A stretch of DNA of 64,000 nucleotides, from assembly GCF_045055655.1 (NCBI RefSeq), contig NZ_JBANFI010000004.1, forward strand, positions 310,001 through 374,000, given 5' to 3'. Below are positions 15,903 to 25,018 of this stretch, in pieces. Under the pieces are notes generated by a model, which worked only from the letters and a program-made list of their open reading frames with translations, had not been told where the DNA came from and made no database searches. Within the stretch, counting starts at the first letter, position 1. Each line of letters begins with the position of its first letter. This stretch comes from Marinospirillum alkalitolerans (lineage in GTDB: Bacteria > Pseudomonadota > Gammaproteobacteria > Pseudomonadales > Halomonadaceae). The position numbers were made by a program, and so were the translations under genes.

Positions 15903-17441
15903 TTAAAGGCGCGTTGAAGGCACACCGCGCAGGTGCGCAGGAATCCAGCGTCGTTCAGCAAGGTGGAATGCCAGCTCAGTCATGATGGCCAGTAAAGCGG
16001 CTGGAATCGCACCATACAGAATCAGCGTATGATCATTGAGCGCTAACCCAGTCACGATCGGCTCACCCAATCCACCCGCACCGATAAAGGCAGCCAAAGT
16101 GGCTGTGCCGATATTGATGATCGCTGCTGTTTTGATCCCCACCAGAAGATTAGGCGCGGCCAAGGGCAACAAGACATGACGCAACTGCTCTGAGCGGGTC
16201 ATCCCCATACCCAGACTGACTTGGACCAGCAAAGGATTGACTGTCAGTAAGGCTGTGATCGCAGCACGCACAATCGGCAGCAAGGAATAGAGAAACAAGG
16301 CCACAATCGCGGGTAAAAAACCGATACCCAACAAAGGGATCATCAGCGCCAGCAAAGCGATAGAGGGAATGGTTTGTAGCAAGCCAGCCGTATAAAGGAC
16401 GCCCTGGGCTAAACGGGGTGAGCGGTAGACCAGCACCGCCAGCGGCAAGCCTACCAGACAGGCCAGCAAGAGGGCTAAAAAAGTCAGCTGAATATGCTCG
16501 AGCAGATTTTGCCCCAGCTTATCCCATTTGCGCCCACTGATTTGGCGCTGATCGGCCTCAATCCAGCCCTCTTCGACCAGAAAATCATGCGCCACCTGAG
16601 CAAAGCTGCCTTCTTGCTGGGCAACACGGGCATTCAGCGCCTGCATCCGCTCTTCACTCAAGCGTCCTGCCAAGGCACTCAAACTGACTTGCGCGGCCAG
16701 TGGCAAATCAGCTCGCACCAAGGGTAAGGCAAGGTACTGAGGGAAATAGCCGCGATCATCCTCCAGCAAGCGCAGATTCAGGCGCTGCAGATCGCCATCT
16801 GTCGAATAAGCATCGGTCAGATGGATGCGTCCCGCCTGCACGGCCTCATAGGCCAGCCCATGCTCTATACCACGGGGCATCATCGGGAGTTGGTAAGCCA
16901 AGCGCAAACCTAGCCAGCCATCCTGACGCTGGATAAACTCATGCGACAAGCCTAAACGCAAATCAGGATGATCTTGTAGATCGCTGATGGTCATAATCTG
17001 GCGCACTTGCGCCAGTTCAGCCTGCATCGCCAGCGCATAGGTATTGTTAAAACCCAGAGCAGGTAACGCCATTAAGCCACGCGGCGCCAACAAGCTATTG
17101 AGTTCGGCCAACTCAGGGGTGGTCTCCTGACCCAGCAGGCTTAAAGCCAGAGTGCCTGTGTACTCGGGATAAAGATCAACATCCCCATTCAGCAGCGCCT
17201 GCCAAGCCACGGAAGTGCTCCCCAACCCAAGTTGTCGTCGCACTTCAAAACCATCCAGCTCCAGTTTCTGAGCAAAAATCTCGCCCAGCAAGCGCCCTTC
17301 GCTGTCCATTTTAGAGCCAATGGTGACAAGCTGTGCCTGAGCAGCTGACACCAGCCCGCTCAACAGCAAACCCAGAATCAGCCTTGGCATCATCCCCTTT
17401 AATCCAAGCCTGCACCACAGACGCCCTGCTTGAAGTAACAT
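15903..17441 (-). CDS. fused substrate-binding protein and permease of a glycine betaine/choline-type ABC transporter
   Basis: 512 residues from the ATG at 17441. A signal peptide (ends about SAAQAQ) leads into an OpuAC/OsmF-type binding domain (about 45-305; TIGSKMDSEGRLLGEIFAQK, DLYPEYTGTL). A permease domain with about five or six helices follows (about 320-505), including the EAA-like region around LGMGMTRSEQLRHVLLPLA. In most fused relatives (OpuABC, ProWX) the permease comes first; here the binding domain is N-terminal. GGAGG lies upstream and the ATG overlaps the stop of the ATPase gene (TGATG), so the two are coupled. Quaternary amine substrate is inferred from family and the BCCT neighbour. 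Confidence 0.88.
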   Translation of the reverse strand: MLLQAGRLWCRLGLKGMMPRLILGLLLSGLVSAAQAQLVTIGSKMDSEGRLLGEIFAQKLELDGFEVRRQLGLGSTSVAWQALLNGDVDLYPEYTGTLALSLLGQETTPELAELNSLLAPRGLMALPALGFNNTYALAMQAELAQVRQIMTISDLQDHPDLRLGLSHEFIQRQDGWLGLRLAYQLPMMPRGIEHGLAYEAVQAGRIHLTDAYSTDGDLQRLNLRLLEDDRGYFPQYLALPLVRADLPLAAQVSLSALAGRLSEERMQALNARVAQQEGSFAQVAHDFLVEEGWIEADQRQISGRKWDKLGQNLLEHIQLTFLALLLACLVGLPLAVLVYRSPRLAQGVLYTAGLLQTIPSIALLALMIPLLGIGFLPAIVALFLYSLLPIVRAAITALLTVNPLLVQVSLGMGMTRSEQLRHVLLPLAAPNLLVGIKTAAIINIGTATLAAFIGAGGLGEPIVTGLALNDHTLILYGAIPAALLAIMTELAFHLAERRWIPAHLRGVPSTRL

Positions 17442-18169
17442 CAGCGTGCCTCCAGTAAACGTGCCACCTGCGGATGAGCAGGCTGAGCTTGAATCTGCGC
17501 AGGCGTACCTTGCTGTAACACCGCTCCTGGAGCCAAAGCCACCAACCAATCGGCCAGCTTCAGTGCTTCTTGCATATCATGGGTGACCAGTACCACGCTA
17601 CGTGGCTCTTCAGCCTGAATGGCTTGAAAGCGCGCATGAACATCCACCTTGGTAATCGGATCGACAGCAGAAAAAGCCTCATCCAACAAGAGCAAGGGCG
17701 GATCGAGAAACATCGCGCGACATAAGCCAACACGCTGTGCCTGACCTCCCGAGATCTGATGCGGATAACGCTCTAACAACGCCGCATCCAGCTGCATAAA
17801 ATCAAGCAGCTTGTCGAGACGAGCCGCTTGGCGCTCTGAGGACCAGCCCTCTAAGATTGCCATCACACAAATGTTGTGACGCACCGTCCAGTGCGGAAAC
17901 AGGCCGATATGCTGCACCGCATAGCCCATGGTTCTTCTTTGCTCAGAGAGACGCTGCCAATCTAAGGGAACCCCCAGCACACGCACCTCTCCTGCTTGCG
18001 GCCAGATCAAGCCATTGATCATTTGCAGCAGGGTGGATTTACCGCAACCGCTTGGGCCAACCAACGCGGTGACCTGCTGCTGCGGCAGCTGAAGATCGAG
18101 TTGTTTAAAAACACATTGGCGGCCAAAAAACTGGCTGACTTGACGAAATTCGACACAAAATTCAGACAT
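17441..18169 (-). CDS. ABC transporter ATPase of the osmolyte uptake system
   Basis: About 243 residues with Walker A GPSGCGKST, Q-loop, signature ISGGQAQRVGLCRAM, Walker B LLLLDEAFSAVDP and the His switch (LVTHDMQEAL). It matches the OpuCA/OsmV/ProV group but without C-terminal CBS domains, as it ends soon after the ATPase core. It pairs with the fused binding protein-permease through a one-base stop/start overlap, giving a complete two-gene importer. No good Shine-Dalgarno is seen; ATG 18169 fits the homology start, and a GTG 11 codons upstream is possible. Confidence 0.9.
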   Translation of the reverse strand: MSEFCVEFRQVSQFFGRQCVFKQLDLQLPQQQVTALVGPSGCGKSTLLQMINGLIWPQAGEVRVLGVPLDWQRLSEQRRTMGYAVQHIGLFPHWTVRHNICVMAILEGWSSERQAARLDKLLDFMQLDAALLERYPHQISGGQAQRVGLCRAMFLDPPLLLLDEAFSAVDPITKVDVHARFQAIQAEEPRSVVLVTHDMQEALKLADWLVALAPGAVLQQGTPAQIQAQPAHPQVARLLEAR

Positions 18170-18225
18170 AGTTGAGTTCAAGTACAGTGAGTGAGTCAGC
18201 ACTTAAACAGCCAGAGGGCAGCAGG

Positions 18226-19974
18226 TCAAGGGCAAGGAGGCCAATCTGTGTTGTTCAGTTGCGCAAGAAAAACTCTGGCCGGCACAGGGGGTGAAAAATA
18301 ATACCCCTGAATAATCGGGCAACCTTGGGCCATTAACTGGTGCAACTGCGCCTCTTCTTCCACCCCTTCTGCCACCGTGATAAATCCCATACTGGCCGCC
18401 AGCTGGATGATGGTATCGACCAGCTGCGCGGCTTGTGGATCAACATGCATATCCTGAATAAAAGCACGATCTATCTTCAATACGGAGACAGGCAGGTTTT
18501 TCAAATAGGCCAGTGAAGAATAACCAGTGCCAAAATCATCAATGGCAATAGAAACCCCGGCTTCGGCTAACTGACTCAGCTGCTTGAGTGCCTCATCCAT
18601 ATCCTGCATTAAACCTGATTCTGTCACCTCGATCTCGAGCGCTGTTGGCGGTAACTGGTAATCCGCAAGCGTCGCCAGCCATTGCTGAGCAAAGTCAGGA
18701 TCAGCCAGTTGCTGGCTGGCGACATTCACCGCCAGTACAAAATCAGCGGGGAGTTGATCACGCCATGCCTGAAGCTGGCGACAGGCAGCCTCTTGCACCC
18801 AACGGCCAAGTGCCATGATCTGCCCTGTTTGCTCTGCCAAAGGGATAAAATCAGCAGGCGAGATTCGCCCTAGCTCTGGATGCTCCCAACGCAGCAGGGC
18901 TTCTGCTCCTCGACAAGCTAACTCAGGCACCCAGATTTTGGGTTGGAAGACCAACGACAGCTGCTGCTGGCTGATGGCCTGATCCAGCGCCTCTTGCAGA
19001 CTGAGCTGACGCTGCAAGCTGGCTTCTAGCGCCGGGCTGTACTCCTGCCAGCGATTAAATTCCTTGGGCACGGCCAAGGCGGCAAGGCGAATCAGCGTTT
19101 CTGCATTGCGCGGCCCACAGGTAGCACTGGCACCAACACGCACCTGCACCGCCAAACGGAACTGACGAAAATACAGCGGTTGACGCAACTGGTGAATCAG
19201 CGGCTGGATCTGCTGTTCTAAAGCCTCTGACTCTAGTTGCTCAACCGCAGGGCAAGGGCGCAACAGTACCCATTCACCTTGGCTCCACACACCCCATTGA
19301 TCACCCTCTTGTTGATGTGCCAAAGCTTGATCACGCAAGGCTTGAGTCAGATGATCGGCCACTTCAAGACCATGTAGTCGGGTCATCTCTTTGATGCCGT
19401 GAAAAACAAAAAACAGCACCAGTTGATCCTCCCCGCGCTGCAAACGCTCACCCAGGCGTTGCAACAAGCCATCACGATTGGGCAAGCCAGTTAAGGAATC
19501 CGTGACCGCCTGACGCGCCAGCTCTTGTGTTCGCTCAGCCACAAGAGCTTCGAGCTGATCGGCTCGAACTCGCTGCTGCTGCAAGCGCAGGTGCTCCTGC
19601 AAGATATTGCTCAAACGCTGCACCACTTCTTGGTGATCAAAGGGCTTAGTGAGGAAGTCACGCGCGCCCAAAGCCAGAGCTTGATGACGCGTTTCCTGAT
19701 CCGTATTGGCGGTTAACACAATCACCGGCGGCAAGGTCTCCGGCCACTGAGCTTGCATCTGGGATAACAACTCCAATCCAGAAAGATGCGGCATTCTAAT
19801 ATCCAGAAAGATCAAATCAGGACGGCGCTGCTGTAAACGCGGCATCACCAAACGTGGATCGAGCAGGGCTTCTACCTCGGTAAACCCCTCGTCTTCCAGC
19901 AGGCTCATCAACAGTTCGCAGTTCACGGCATGGTCATCGACAATCAGGATATCAGCCTGCTGATTCAGTGGCAT
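18226..19974 (-). CDS. response regulator with degenerate GGDEF and intact EAL domain
   Basis: About 582 residues. The receiver (about 6-125) has phosphoacceptor Asp58 and Lys in LTKPFD. The GGDEF domain (about 165-320) has lost its signature (SQGEW in its place), so cyclase activity is unlikely. The EAL domain (about 330-575) keeps EALLRW, EVTES, DDFGTGYSSL, KIDRAFI, EGVE and QGYYFSPP, as expected of an active c-di-GMP phosphodiesterase. AAGGAG precedes the ATG at 19974, which lies inside the 3' end of the upstream kinase gene (23-base overlap), so the kinase is its likely partner. Confidence 0.92.
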   Translation of the reverse strand: MPLNQQADILIVDDHAVNCELLMSLLEDEGFTEVEALLDPRLVMPRLQQRRPDLIFLDIRMPHLSGLELLSQMQAQWPETLPPVIVLTANTDQETRHQALALGARDFLTKPFDHQEVVQRLSNILQEHLRLQQQRVRADQLEALVAERTQELARQAVTDSLTGLPNRDGLLQRLGERLQRGEDQLVLFFVFHGIKEMTRLHGLEVADHLTQALRDQALAHQQEGDQWGVWSQGEWVLLRPCPAVEQLESEALEQQIQPLIHQLRQPLYFRQFRLAVQVRVGASATCGPRNAETLIRLAALAVPKEFNRWQEYSPALEASLQRQLSLQEALDQAISQQQLSLVFQPKIWVPELACRGAEALLRWEHPELGRISPADFIPLAEQTGQIMALGRWVQEAACRQLQAWRDQLPADFVLAVNVASQQLADPDFAQQWLATLADYQLPPTALEIEVTESGLMQDMDEALKQLSQLAEAGVSIAIDDFGTGYSSLAYLKNLPVSVLKIDRAFIQDMHVDPQAAQLVDTIIQLAASMGFITVAEGVEEEAQLHQLMAQGCPIIQGYYFSPPVPARVFLAQLNNTDWPPCP

Positions 19975-22582
19975 CGGCCTCTCCTTGCTTTGTTTGGGGA
20001 CGAGCAGACAACACCCGCTCAAGCTGTTGTTGCAGTTGATTGAAATCAAAGGGCTTTTCAAGATAGGCAGCAAAACCAGCCGCCGTCAGTGATTCGGAAC
20101 AGGTTGATCTTCCTAACGCAGAGACGGCAATCACTGGAATCTCTTGTGTTGCAGGGTAACGAGCCAACATTCTTTTGGCTTGCACACCACTCAGCCTTGG
20201 CAGATCTAAATCCATCAAGATCACATCCGGTGGTTCAGTGAGCGCCAGCTCTAAGGCCGTTTCAGCAGAGTTGGCAATGCTGAGCTGATAGCGTTGCTGC
20301 TGTTCGATAAACTCTTGTAGCAGGCGCTGATTAACGGGATTATCTTCAACATACAGCAACTGCCAAACCATGGATGGCGCATTGACCTCAGGCTCGCTGT
20401 GCAGGCTAAGCGATGATGGCGGCGTGGCTACTGGCAGCTCGAACCAAAAGGTGCTCCCTTGCCCGGGCGTACTGACGACACCGATACTGCCGTGCATCAA
20501 CTCCACCAGTTGACGTGTCAGCGCCAGCCCCACACCTGTCCCTTCAATCCCAGAAGCCTCCGCCCCTAAGCGCTGGAAAGGCTGAAACAACTCTGCTTGC
20601 TGGACAGGCGTAAGTCCTTGACCTGTATCTTTAACTAGAATTCGCCAATGGTTTTTTTCTGGCTCTAATAGCACCTCAACCTGGCCACCTGGTCGGTTGT
20701 ATTTAATGCCATTGGTAATCAGATTGATCAACACCTGCTGGCAACGCGTAAAGTCAGCCATCACCCACGCAGAAGCTGTCTGTCGGCTGAACAACTTGAC
20801 CTGATACTGATCCGCAATCGGCTGCAAACCCTCCAGAGTCGCAGACAGGACTTCTTTCAGATCCAGGACTTCAAGAGAAACCCGCATCTTGCCGGCTTCA
20901 ATGCGTGCTAAATCCAGTACATCGTTAATTAACGTCAGCAGATGCTGGCCGCTTTTATAAATCTGCTGAACTTGGCGACGCTGGCGCTCGGTTAAAGGCT
21001 GCTTACCTGCCTGCAACAGCTGCGCAAACCCCAAAATAGCATTCATCGGAGTACGCAGCTCATGACTCATCGAAGACAAAAAATCACTCTTGGCTTTATT
21101 GGCTTGTTCAGCCACTTCTTTGGCTTCGCGCAACTCTTCATTCATCGAATCACGCTCTTGCATCTGGCGATAAAGACGTATCAATAACGCGCAACTACTG
21201 GTAAAAGGCTTTAACCAGTCAGCCAGCTCAGGCTGGTAATCCATGTCGCCATTGGCAACCGCATACATACCGATGACTTCACCTTGATCATAAATCGGGA
21301 CACCCATATAGCGGGTTAATTCTGGATGCCCAGCAGGAAGGTACATCTGACGCTGACTCTCTCGCATCTGATTATCAATCACCAACTGGCCACCCACAAA
21401 GACCTGGCCAAGCAAGGTATTTGGGCGACTCAGCAACATATCGCCATCCATCAGCTTTTGCATCAGGGCTTGTGATTGCGCATTCCAAGAAAGATCACTG
21501 ATCGCATGAATTTTGAGTGCAGGTTGCGCATCAACAGACAAGACTTCGCCTATCAGCGCATAGTCACTGTGTGTGAGCTGTCGCAAGGCATCCTTGAGAA
21601 AGGCCCACAAACGATCTTGAGAAATCAAGGCTTGATAATCCGTCATCCCCTGATGAAGCACTTTGAGTAGATTTTTTTCCTGCTGTTCGGCCTGCTGAGC
21701 CGCACGAATCGCGCGCAAATCAGACAAGATGCCAATAAATTGACGCTCCTGATCTGTCTCTACACTGGGAATTTCACTGACGGCTAGGTGAATGGGCAGT
21801 GTATGCCCTTGTTGGTGCAAGGCTTCCACCTCACGCCCTTGACCAATAATCCGCGCTTCGCCTGTTTGCAAAAAATGGGTCAAGTAGCTGTCATGATGAT
21901 CAGCCCAACGCGCTGGCATTAAGCGATTGATCTTCTGCCCTATCAGCTCAGCAGCAGGATAGCCCAGTAACTGCGAAGCGAAGGGGTTAACCTCTAAAAT
22001 GCGACCCTGCTGATTGATGCGGATCATGCCCGCTGCTGCTGAATCCAAAATGGCACGATAGCGTGCCTGATGCATCTGGGCTTCGCGCCGCTGCTGATGT
22101 AAACGAATCAGCTCCTCAACTTGACCGGCCAAGGCGCACAGTGTCTGTACATCCCGTTCAGAAAAAGAGCGCGGCTGTGGACCCAACAAACATAAACTGC
22201 CAATCAACAGACCAGGCTCGATGCTTAAAGGGACACCAGCATAAAAGCGCACCTGAAGATCACCAGTGACCAGAGGATGCTGCTGAAAGCGCCTATCTTG
22301 ATGGGTATCCTCAATAATCAGAGGGGTGCCTTGATAAATAGCATGACTACAAAAAGAAGCCTCGCGTGAGGTCTCACAAAAATCTAGGCCTTGGATGGAT
22401 TTAAACCACTGGCGCTGTGCATCCACTAAAGAAACAAGCACGGTTTTGACTTGAAAAAGCTGCTGCGCCAGCTCAGTCACACGATCAAAAGAAGCTTCTG
22501 CAGCTGTATCGAGCAGGCCTAAAGCATGTAAATGCGCCAGACGTTCGGCTTCATTATCGGGGACGAGAAAGGATGAAGACAT
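19952..22582 (-). CDS. hybrid sensor histidine kinase (GAF-PAS-GAF-HisKA-HATPase-REC)
   Basis: 876 residues, soluble. An N-terminal GAF domain (about 20-160; CSHAIYQ, FYAGVPL), a PAS domain (about 172-290; LGYPAAELIG), a second GAF-like domain (about 305-470; MGVPIYDQGEVIGMYAVAN), HisKA with His507, HATPase (about 610-720; GTGVGLAL) and a receiver (about 740-860) with Asp791. The domain order and MSHELRTPMNAILGFAQ box closely resemble the kinase at 6422, suggesting shared ancestry. Its gene overlaps the receiver-GGDEF-EAL gene, so signalling through c-di-GMP degradation is likely. Confidence 0.9.
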   Translation of the reverse strand: MSSSFLVPDNEAERLAHLHALGLLDTAAEASFDRVTELAQQLFQVKTVLVSLVDAQRQWFKSIQGLDFCETSREASFCSHAIYQGTPLIIEDTHQDRRFQQHPLVTGDLQVRFYAGVPLSIEPGLLIGSLCLLGPQPRSFSERDVQTLCALAGQVEELIRLHQQRREAQMHQARYRAILDSAAAGMIRINQQGRILEVNPFASQLLGYPAAELIGQKINRLMPARWADHHDSYLTHFLQTGEARIIGQGREVEALHQQGHTLPIHLAVSEIPSVETDQERQFIGILSDLRAIRAAQQAEQQEKNLLKVLHQGMTDYQALISQDRLWAFLKDALRQLTHSDYALIGEVLSVDAQPALKIHAISDLSWNAQSQALMQKLMDGDMLLSRPNTLLGQVFVGGQLVIDNQMRESQRQMYLPAGHPELTRYMGVPIYDQGEVIGMYAVANGDMDYQPELADWLKPFTSSCALLIRLYRQMQERDSMNEELREAKEVAEQANKAKSDFLSSMSHELRTPMNAILGFAQLLQAGKQPLTERQRRQVQQIYKSGQHLLTLINDVLDLARIEAGKMRVSLEVLDLKEVLSATLEGLQPIADQYQVKLFSRQTASAWVMADFTRCQQVLINLITNGIKYNRPGGQVEVLLEPEKNHWRILVKDTGQGLTPVQQAELFQPFQRLGAEASGIEGTGVGLALTRQLVELMHGSIGVVSTPGQGSTFWFELPVATPPSSLSLHSEPEVNAPSMVWQLLYVEDNPVNQRLLQEFIEQQQRYQLSIANSAETALELALTEPPDVILMDLDLPRLSGVQAKRMLARYPATQEIPVIAVSALGRSTCSESLTAAGFAAYLEKPFDFNQLQQQLERVLSARPQTKQGEADATESAG

Positions 22583-22601
22583 GCCTGGATCTCATGGTTG
22601 A

Positions 22602-23228
22602 TTAACTACTCTTCGCACTAGTCAGCAATAAACCTGCGGCAATAAAAGTCCCACCAAAGGTTTTATTCAATAGCGCCTGATGGCGTGGATGCTGCAATAG
22701 GCCCAGCACCTTGGCGGCCAAGCCGGTATACCCTGCCATCACGATCAAATCGACCACCACCATCGTGAGTCCCATCAACACATATTGCTCAAGCAAAGGC
22801 TGATGCGGGTCCAAAAATTGTGGCAAGACGGCCAAAATAAACACGATGGCCTTGGGATTACTGGCATTCACCACAAACCCACGCCACACCAAACCCCAGC
22901 GTGCTCCAGCTTGCACAGCAGTGTCGGTATCACGATGCAGCTGGACAGGAGCATGCCACTGCTTCCAACCCAGATAGAGCAGATAAGCGATACCACACCA
23001 CTTCACCAGACCAAAAGCCCATTCAGAAGCCATTAATAAAGCACCCAAGCCAGCCGCTGCAATCACCAGCTGCAGAATCAGCGCCAACTGCAAGCCAATC
23101 GCATTCCAATACCCCACGCGAAATCCATAATTCAGGCCCGCCGACATCGATGCCACCGCTCCTGCCCCTGGCGATAAACTGATCACCCAGCTGGTCATGA
23201 AAAAGGTTACCCAGACTTCCCAACTCAT
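22602..23228 (-). CDS. LysE/RhtB-family amino acid exporter
   Basis: 208 residues with about six membrane segments and the LysE-type N-terminal pattern (SPGAGAVASMSAGLNYGFRVG near residues 20-40) and LYLGWKQW near residue 67. Family members export amino acids such as lysine, threonine or homoserine; the substrate cannot be read from sequence. AAGGA lies seven bases before the ATG at 23228; a GTG directly upstream is in frame but too close to the ribosome site. It is divergent from selO and lies 19 bases beyond the hybrid kinase start on the same strand. Confidence 0.88.
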   Translation of the reverse strand: MSWEVWVTFFMTSWVISLSPGAGAVASMSAGLNYGFRVGYWNAIGLQLALILQLVIAAAGLGALLMASEWAFGLVKWCGIAYLLYLGWKQWHAPVQLHRDTDTAVQAGARWGLVWRGFVVNASNPKAIVFILAVLPQFLDPHQPLLEQYVLMGLTMVVVDLIVMAGYTGLAAKVLGLLQHPRHQALLNKTFGGTFIAAGLLLTSAKSS

Positions 23229-23297
23229 CACTTTTTCCTTTTGTTGAAATCCACCAAAAAAGCAGATTAGCAGGTCTCTCGCCCGTGTCCTACCCCA

Positions 23298-23352
23298 TCG
23301 ATGACTTGACCCGCCACCCCTTATACCCGAGTATATTAGTCAAGATTATCGA
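23298..23352. promoter_or_regulatory. nested inverted repeats upstream of selO
   Basis: CTTGAC (23305-23310) and GTCAAG (23339-23344), extended by TCGAT/ATCGA on the outside, enclose a second inverted repeat TATAC-CCGA-GTATA (23322-23335). The element ends 11 bases before the selO ATG. It may form a 5'-leader hairpin or an operator; a TTGACC/TATATT pair is present but with a 20-base spacer, too long for a standard promoter. Confidence 0.4.
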
Positions 23353-23363
23353 CGGAGAAGCCC

Positions 23364-24806
23364 ATGTCTTTTTTTAACGCCTGGAAGGTCACGCCACGCT
23401 ACACCCAACTGGGCTCACTTTTTTATCAGCCTCATCAGCCAGAAGTGTTTCCAGGCCCTAGCCAACTGGTTGCCTTGAGCACGGATGCAGCCCGCCTGAT
23501 TGACCTTGATCCTTGCACCCTCGATGAAAAGGCGCTGTTGGATTGGATGAGCGGAAGACTCAGGCTTGAGGGCAGCCAACCTATCGCGATGAAGTATGCT
23601 GGACATCAGTTTGGGCAGTTTAACCCCGCTTTAGGCGATGGGCGCGGCCTGTTGATGGTGGAACTCACCAATCAGCTCGGCCAACCTTGGGAAGTCCATC
23701 TCAAGGGTGCAGGACAAACGACCTACTCACGTTTTGGCGATGGACGCGCTGTATTGCGCTCTTCGATTCGTGAGTTTTTAGGCAGCGAAGCACTGCATCA
23801 CTTAGGCATCCCGACAACGCGTGCACTGGCTGTCGCCACAACAGGAGAAAGCGTCCGGCGTGAAATCTACGAACCCGGTGCCACCTTACTCCGCTTAACA
23901 CCCAGTCATCTGCGCTTTGGTCATTTTGAGCATGCTTATATACAGCAAGATCTGAGCGGCCTGCATCAATTGGCTGACTATGCACTCCAACATTACTTTC
24001 CAGAGCAACTGGAGGCTGAGGCACCCTATGCACAGCTGTTTGCCGAGGTTGTTGCGCGCACTGCACGCTTAGGGGCACTGTGGCAGGCCTATGGTTTTTG
24101 TCATGGTGTGCTGAATACCGACAACATGTCCTTGCTAGGCGAAACACTGGATTACGGCCCCTTTGCCTTTTTAGATCACTATCAGCCTCAGATCACCTTC
24201 AACCACAGTGATCCGCAAGGACGCTATGCTTTTGATCGCCAACCCAGCATTTTGCATTGGAATCTTGTGCGTCTTGCGCAGGCCTTTTCGCCTCTTGTCG
24301 ATACCGAGCTGTTAAATCAGCAGCTCGCGCTGTTTATGCCTCAGCTGGAGCAGGCCTACTACCAATGTTTAGCACAACGCCTAGGCGTGGATGCCCAAGC
24401 AGACAGAAGACTGATTGAGGACTTTTTGGCTCTGTGTCGCAGCGATGAGATCGACTGGACCGATTTTTTACGTCGCCTCGCTGAAGGAGACACCGCCCAA
24501 GCACTGAGCCTGACATCGCAATCAGCTGCATGGCGAATGTGGCTGGTGGAGTGGCAGCAGGCCGTGCAAGCTCAGTATCCTGATGCAGAAGCACGACAGG
24601 CCGCGCTCTGCCAATACAATCCCTGCATTGTGCCGCGCACGCATCTTCTGCAAGCAGCGATTGAGGCAGCAGAGCTGGGTGATTTCAGCCAAGTCAGACG
24701 CCTGCATGCTTTGCTGCGTCGACCTTTTAACAGTGAAGGGGTGCAAAAAACTGATCGACAGGCTCCACCCAAAGGCTGGCCAGTGGCACTCTCTTGCTCT
24801 TCTTGA
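23364..24806 (+). CDS. selO: protein adenylyltransferase SelO (YdiU/UPF0061)
   Basis: 480 residues, full family length. It carries the SelO pseudokinase motifs: HLKGAGQTTYSRFGDGRAVL, RSSIREFLGSEALHHLGIPT, LRLTPSHLRFGHFEH, and the metal/ATP region HGVLNTDNMSLLGETLDYGP with FLDHY. SelO transfers AMP to Ser/Thr/Tyr of target proteins, with reported roles in redox stress. The protein ends in CSS, so the penultimate redox position is an ordinary cysteine rather than selenocysteine. GGAG lies seven bases before the ATG. Monocistronic. Confidence 0.93.
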   Translation: MSFFNAWKVTPRYTQLGSLFYQPHQPEVFPGPSQLVALSTDAARLIDLDPCTLDEKALLDWMSGRLRLEGSQPIAMKYAGHQFGQFNPALGDGRGLLMVELTNQLGQPWEVHLKGAGQTTYSRFGDGRAVLRSSIREFLGSEALHHLGIPTTRALAVATTGESVRREIYEPGATLLRLTPSHLRFGHFEHAYIQQDLSGLHQLADYALQHYFPEQLEAEAPYAQLFAEVVARTARLGALWQAYGFCHGVLNTDNMSLLGETLDYGPFAFLDHYQPQITFNHSDPQGRYAFDRQPSILHWNLVRLAQAFSPLVDTELLNQQLALFMPQLEQAYYQCLAQRLGVDAQADRRLIEDFLALCRSDEIDWTDFLRRLAEGDTAQALSLTSQSAAWRMWLVEWQQAVQAQYPDAEARQAALCQYNPCIVPRTHLLQAAIEAAELGDFSQVRRLHALLRRPFNSEGVQKTDRQAPPKGWPVALSCSS

Positions 24807-25018
24807 TAGCGTCAAATCAAAATAAAGAGCCTCAGACAAAGATTCAGCCTCGCATTCAGGCTCATTTATGCTTTAATACAGGTGTCATCAGACTGATCAT
24901 AAGCAGCAACTTCTTAGGAAAGACCTTTGAATTTGAGTGCTTTTTTGCATGAAGAAGTTAAGCGGGCAGTATATACTGATCAAGCTGAGCTGAAGAGCCC
25001 TCCGACCACTGCTGAAGG

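Noticed and set aside
8084..21070. Recent duplication of the two hybrid kinases
   Set aside because: The HisKA boxes are alike, but N-terminal domain order and the remaining sequence differ; this is family resemblance, not a recent copy.
23701..24147. 148-codon minus-strand frame inside selO
   Set aside because: It is antisense to conserved SelO motifs, with no ribosome site and an unlikely composition.
24790..24806. Selenocysteine in SelO
   Set aside because: The C-terminus reads CSS with an ordinary Cys codon followed by the stop; there is no in-frame TGA before it and no SECIS-like need.
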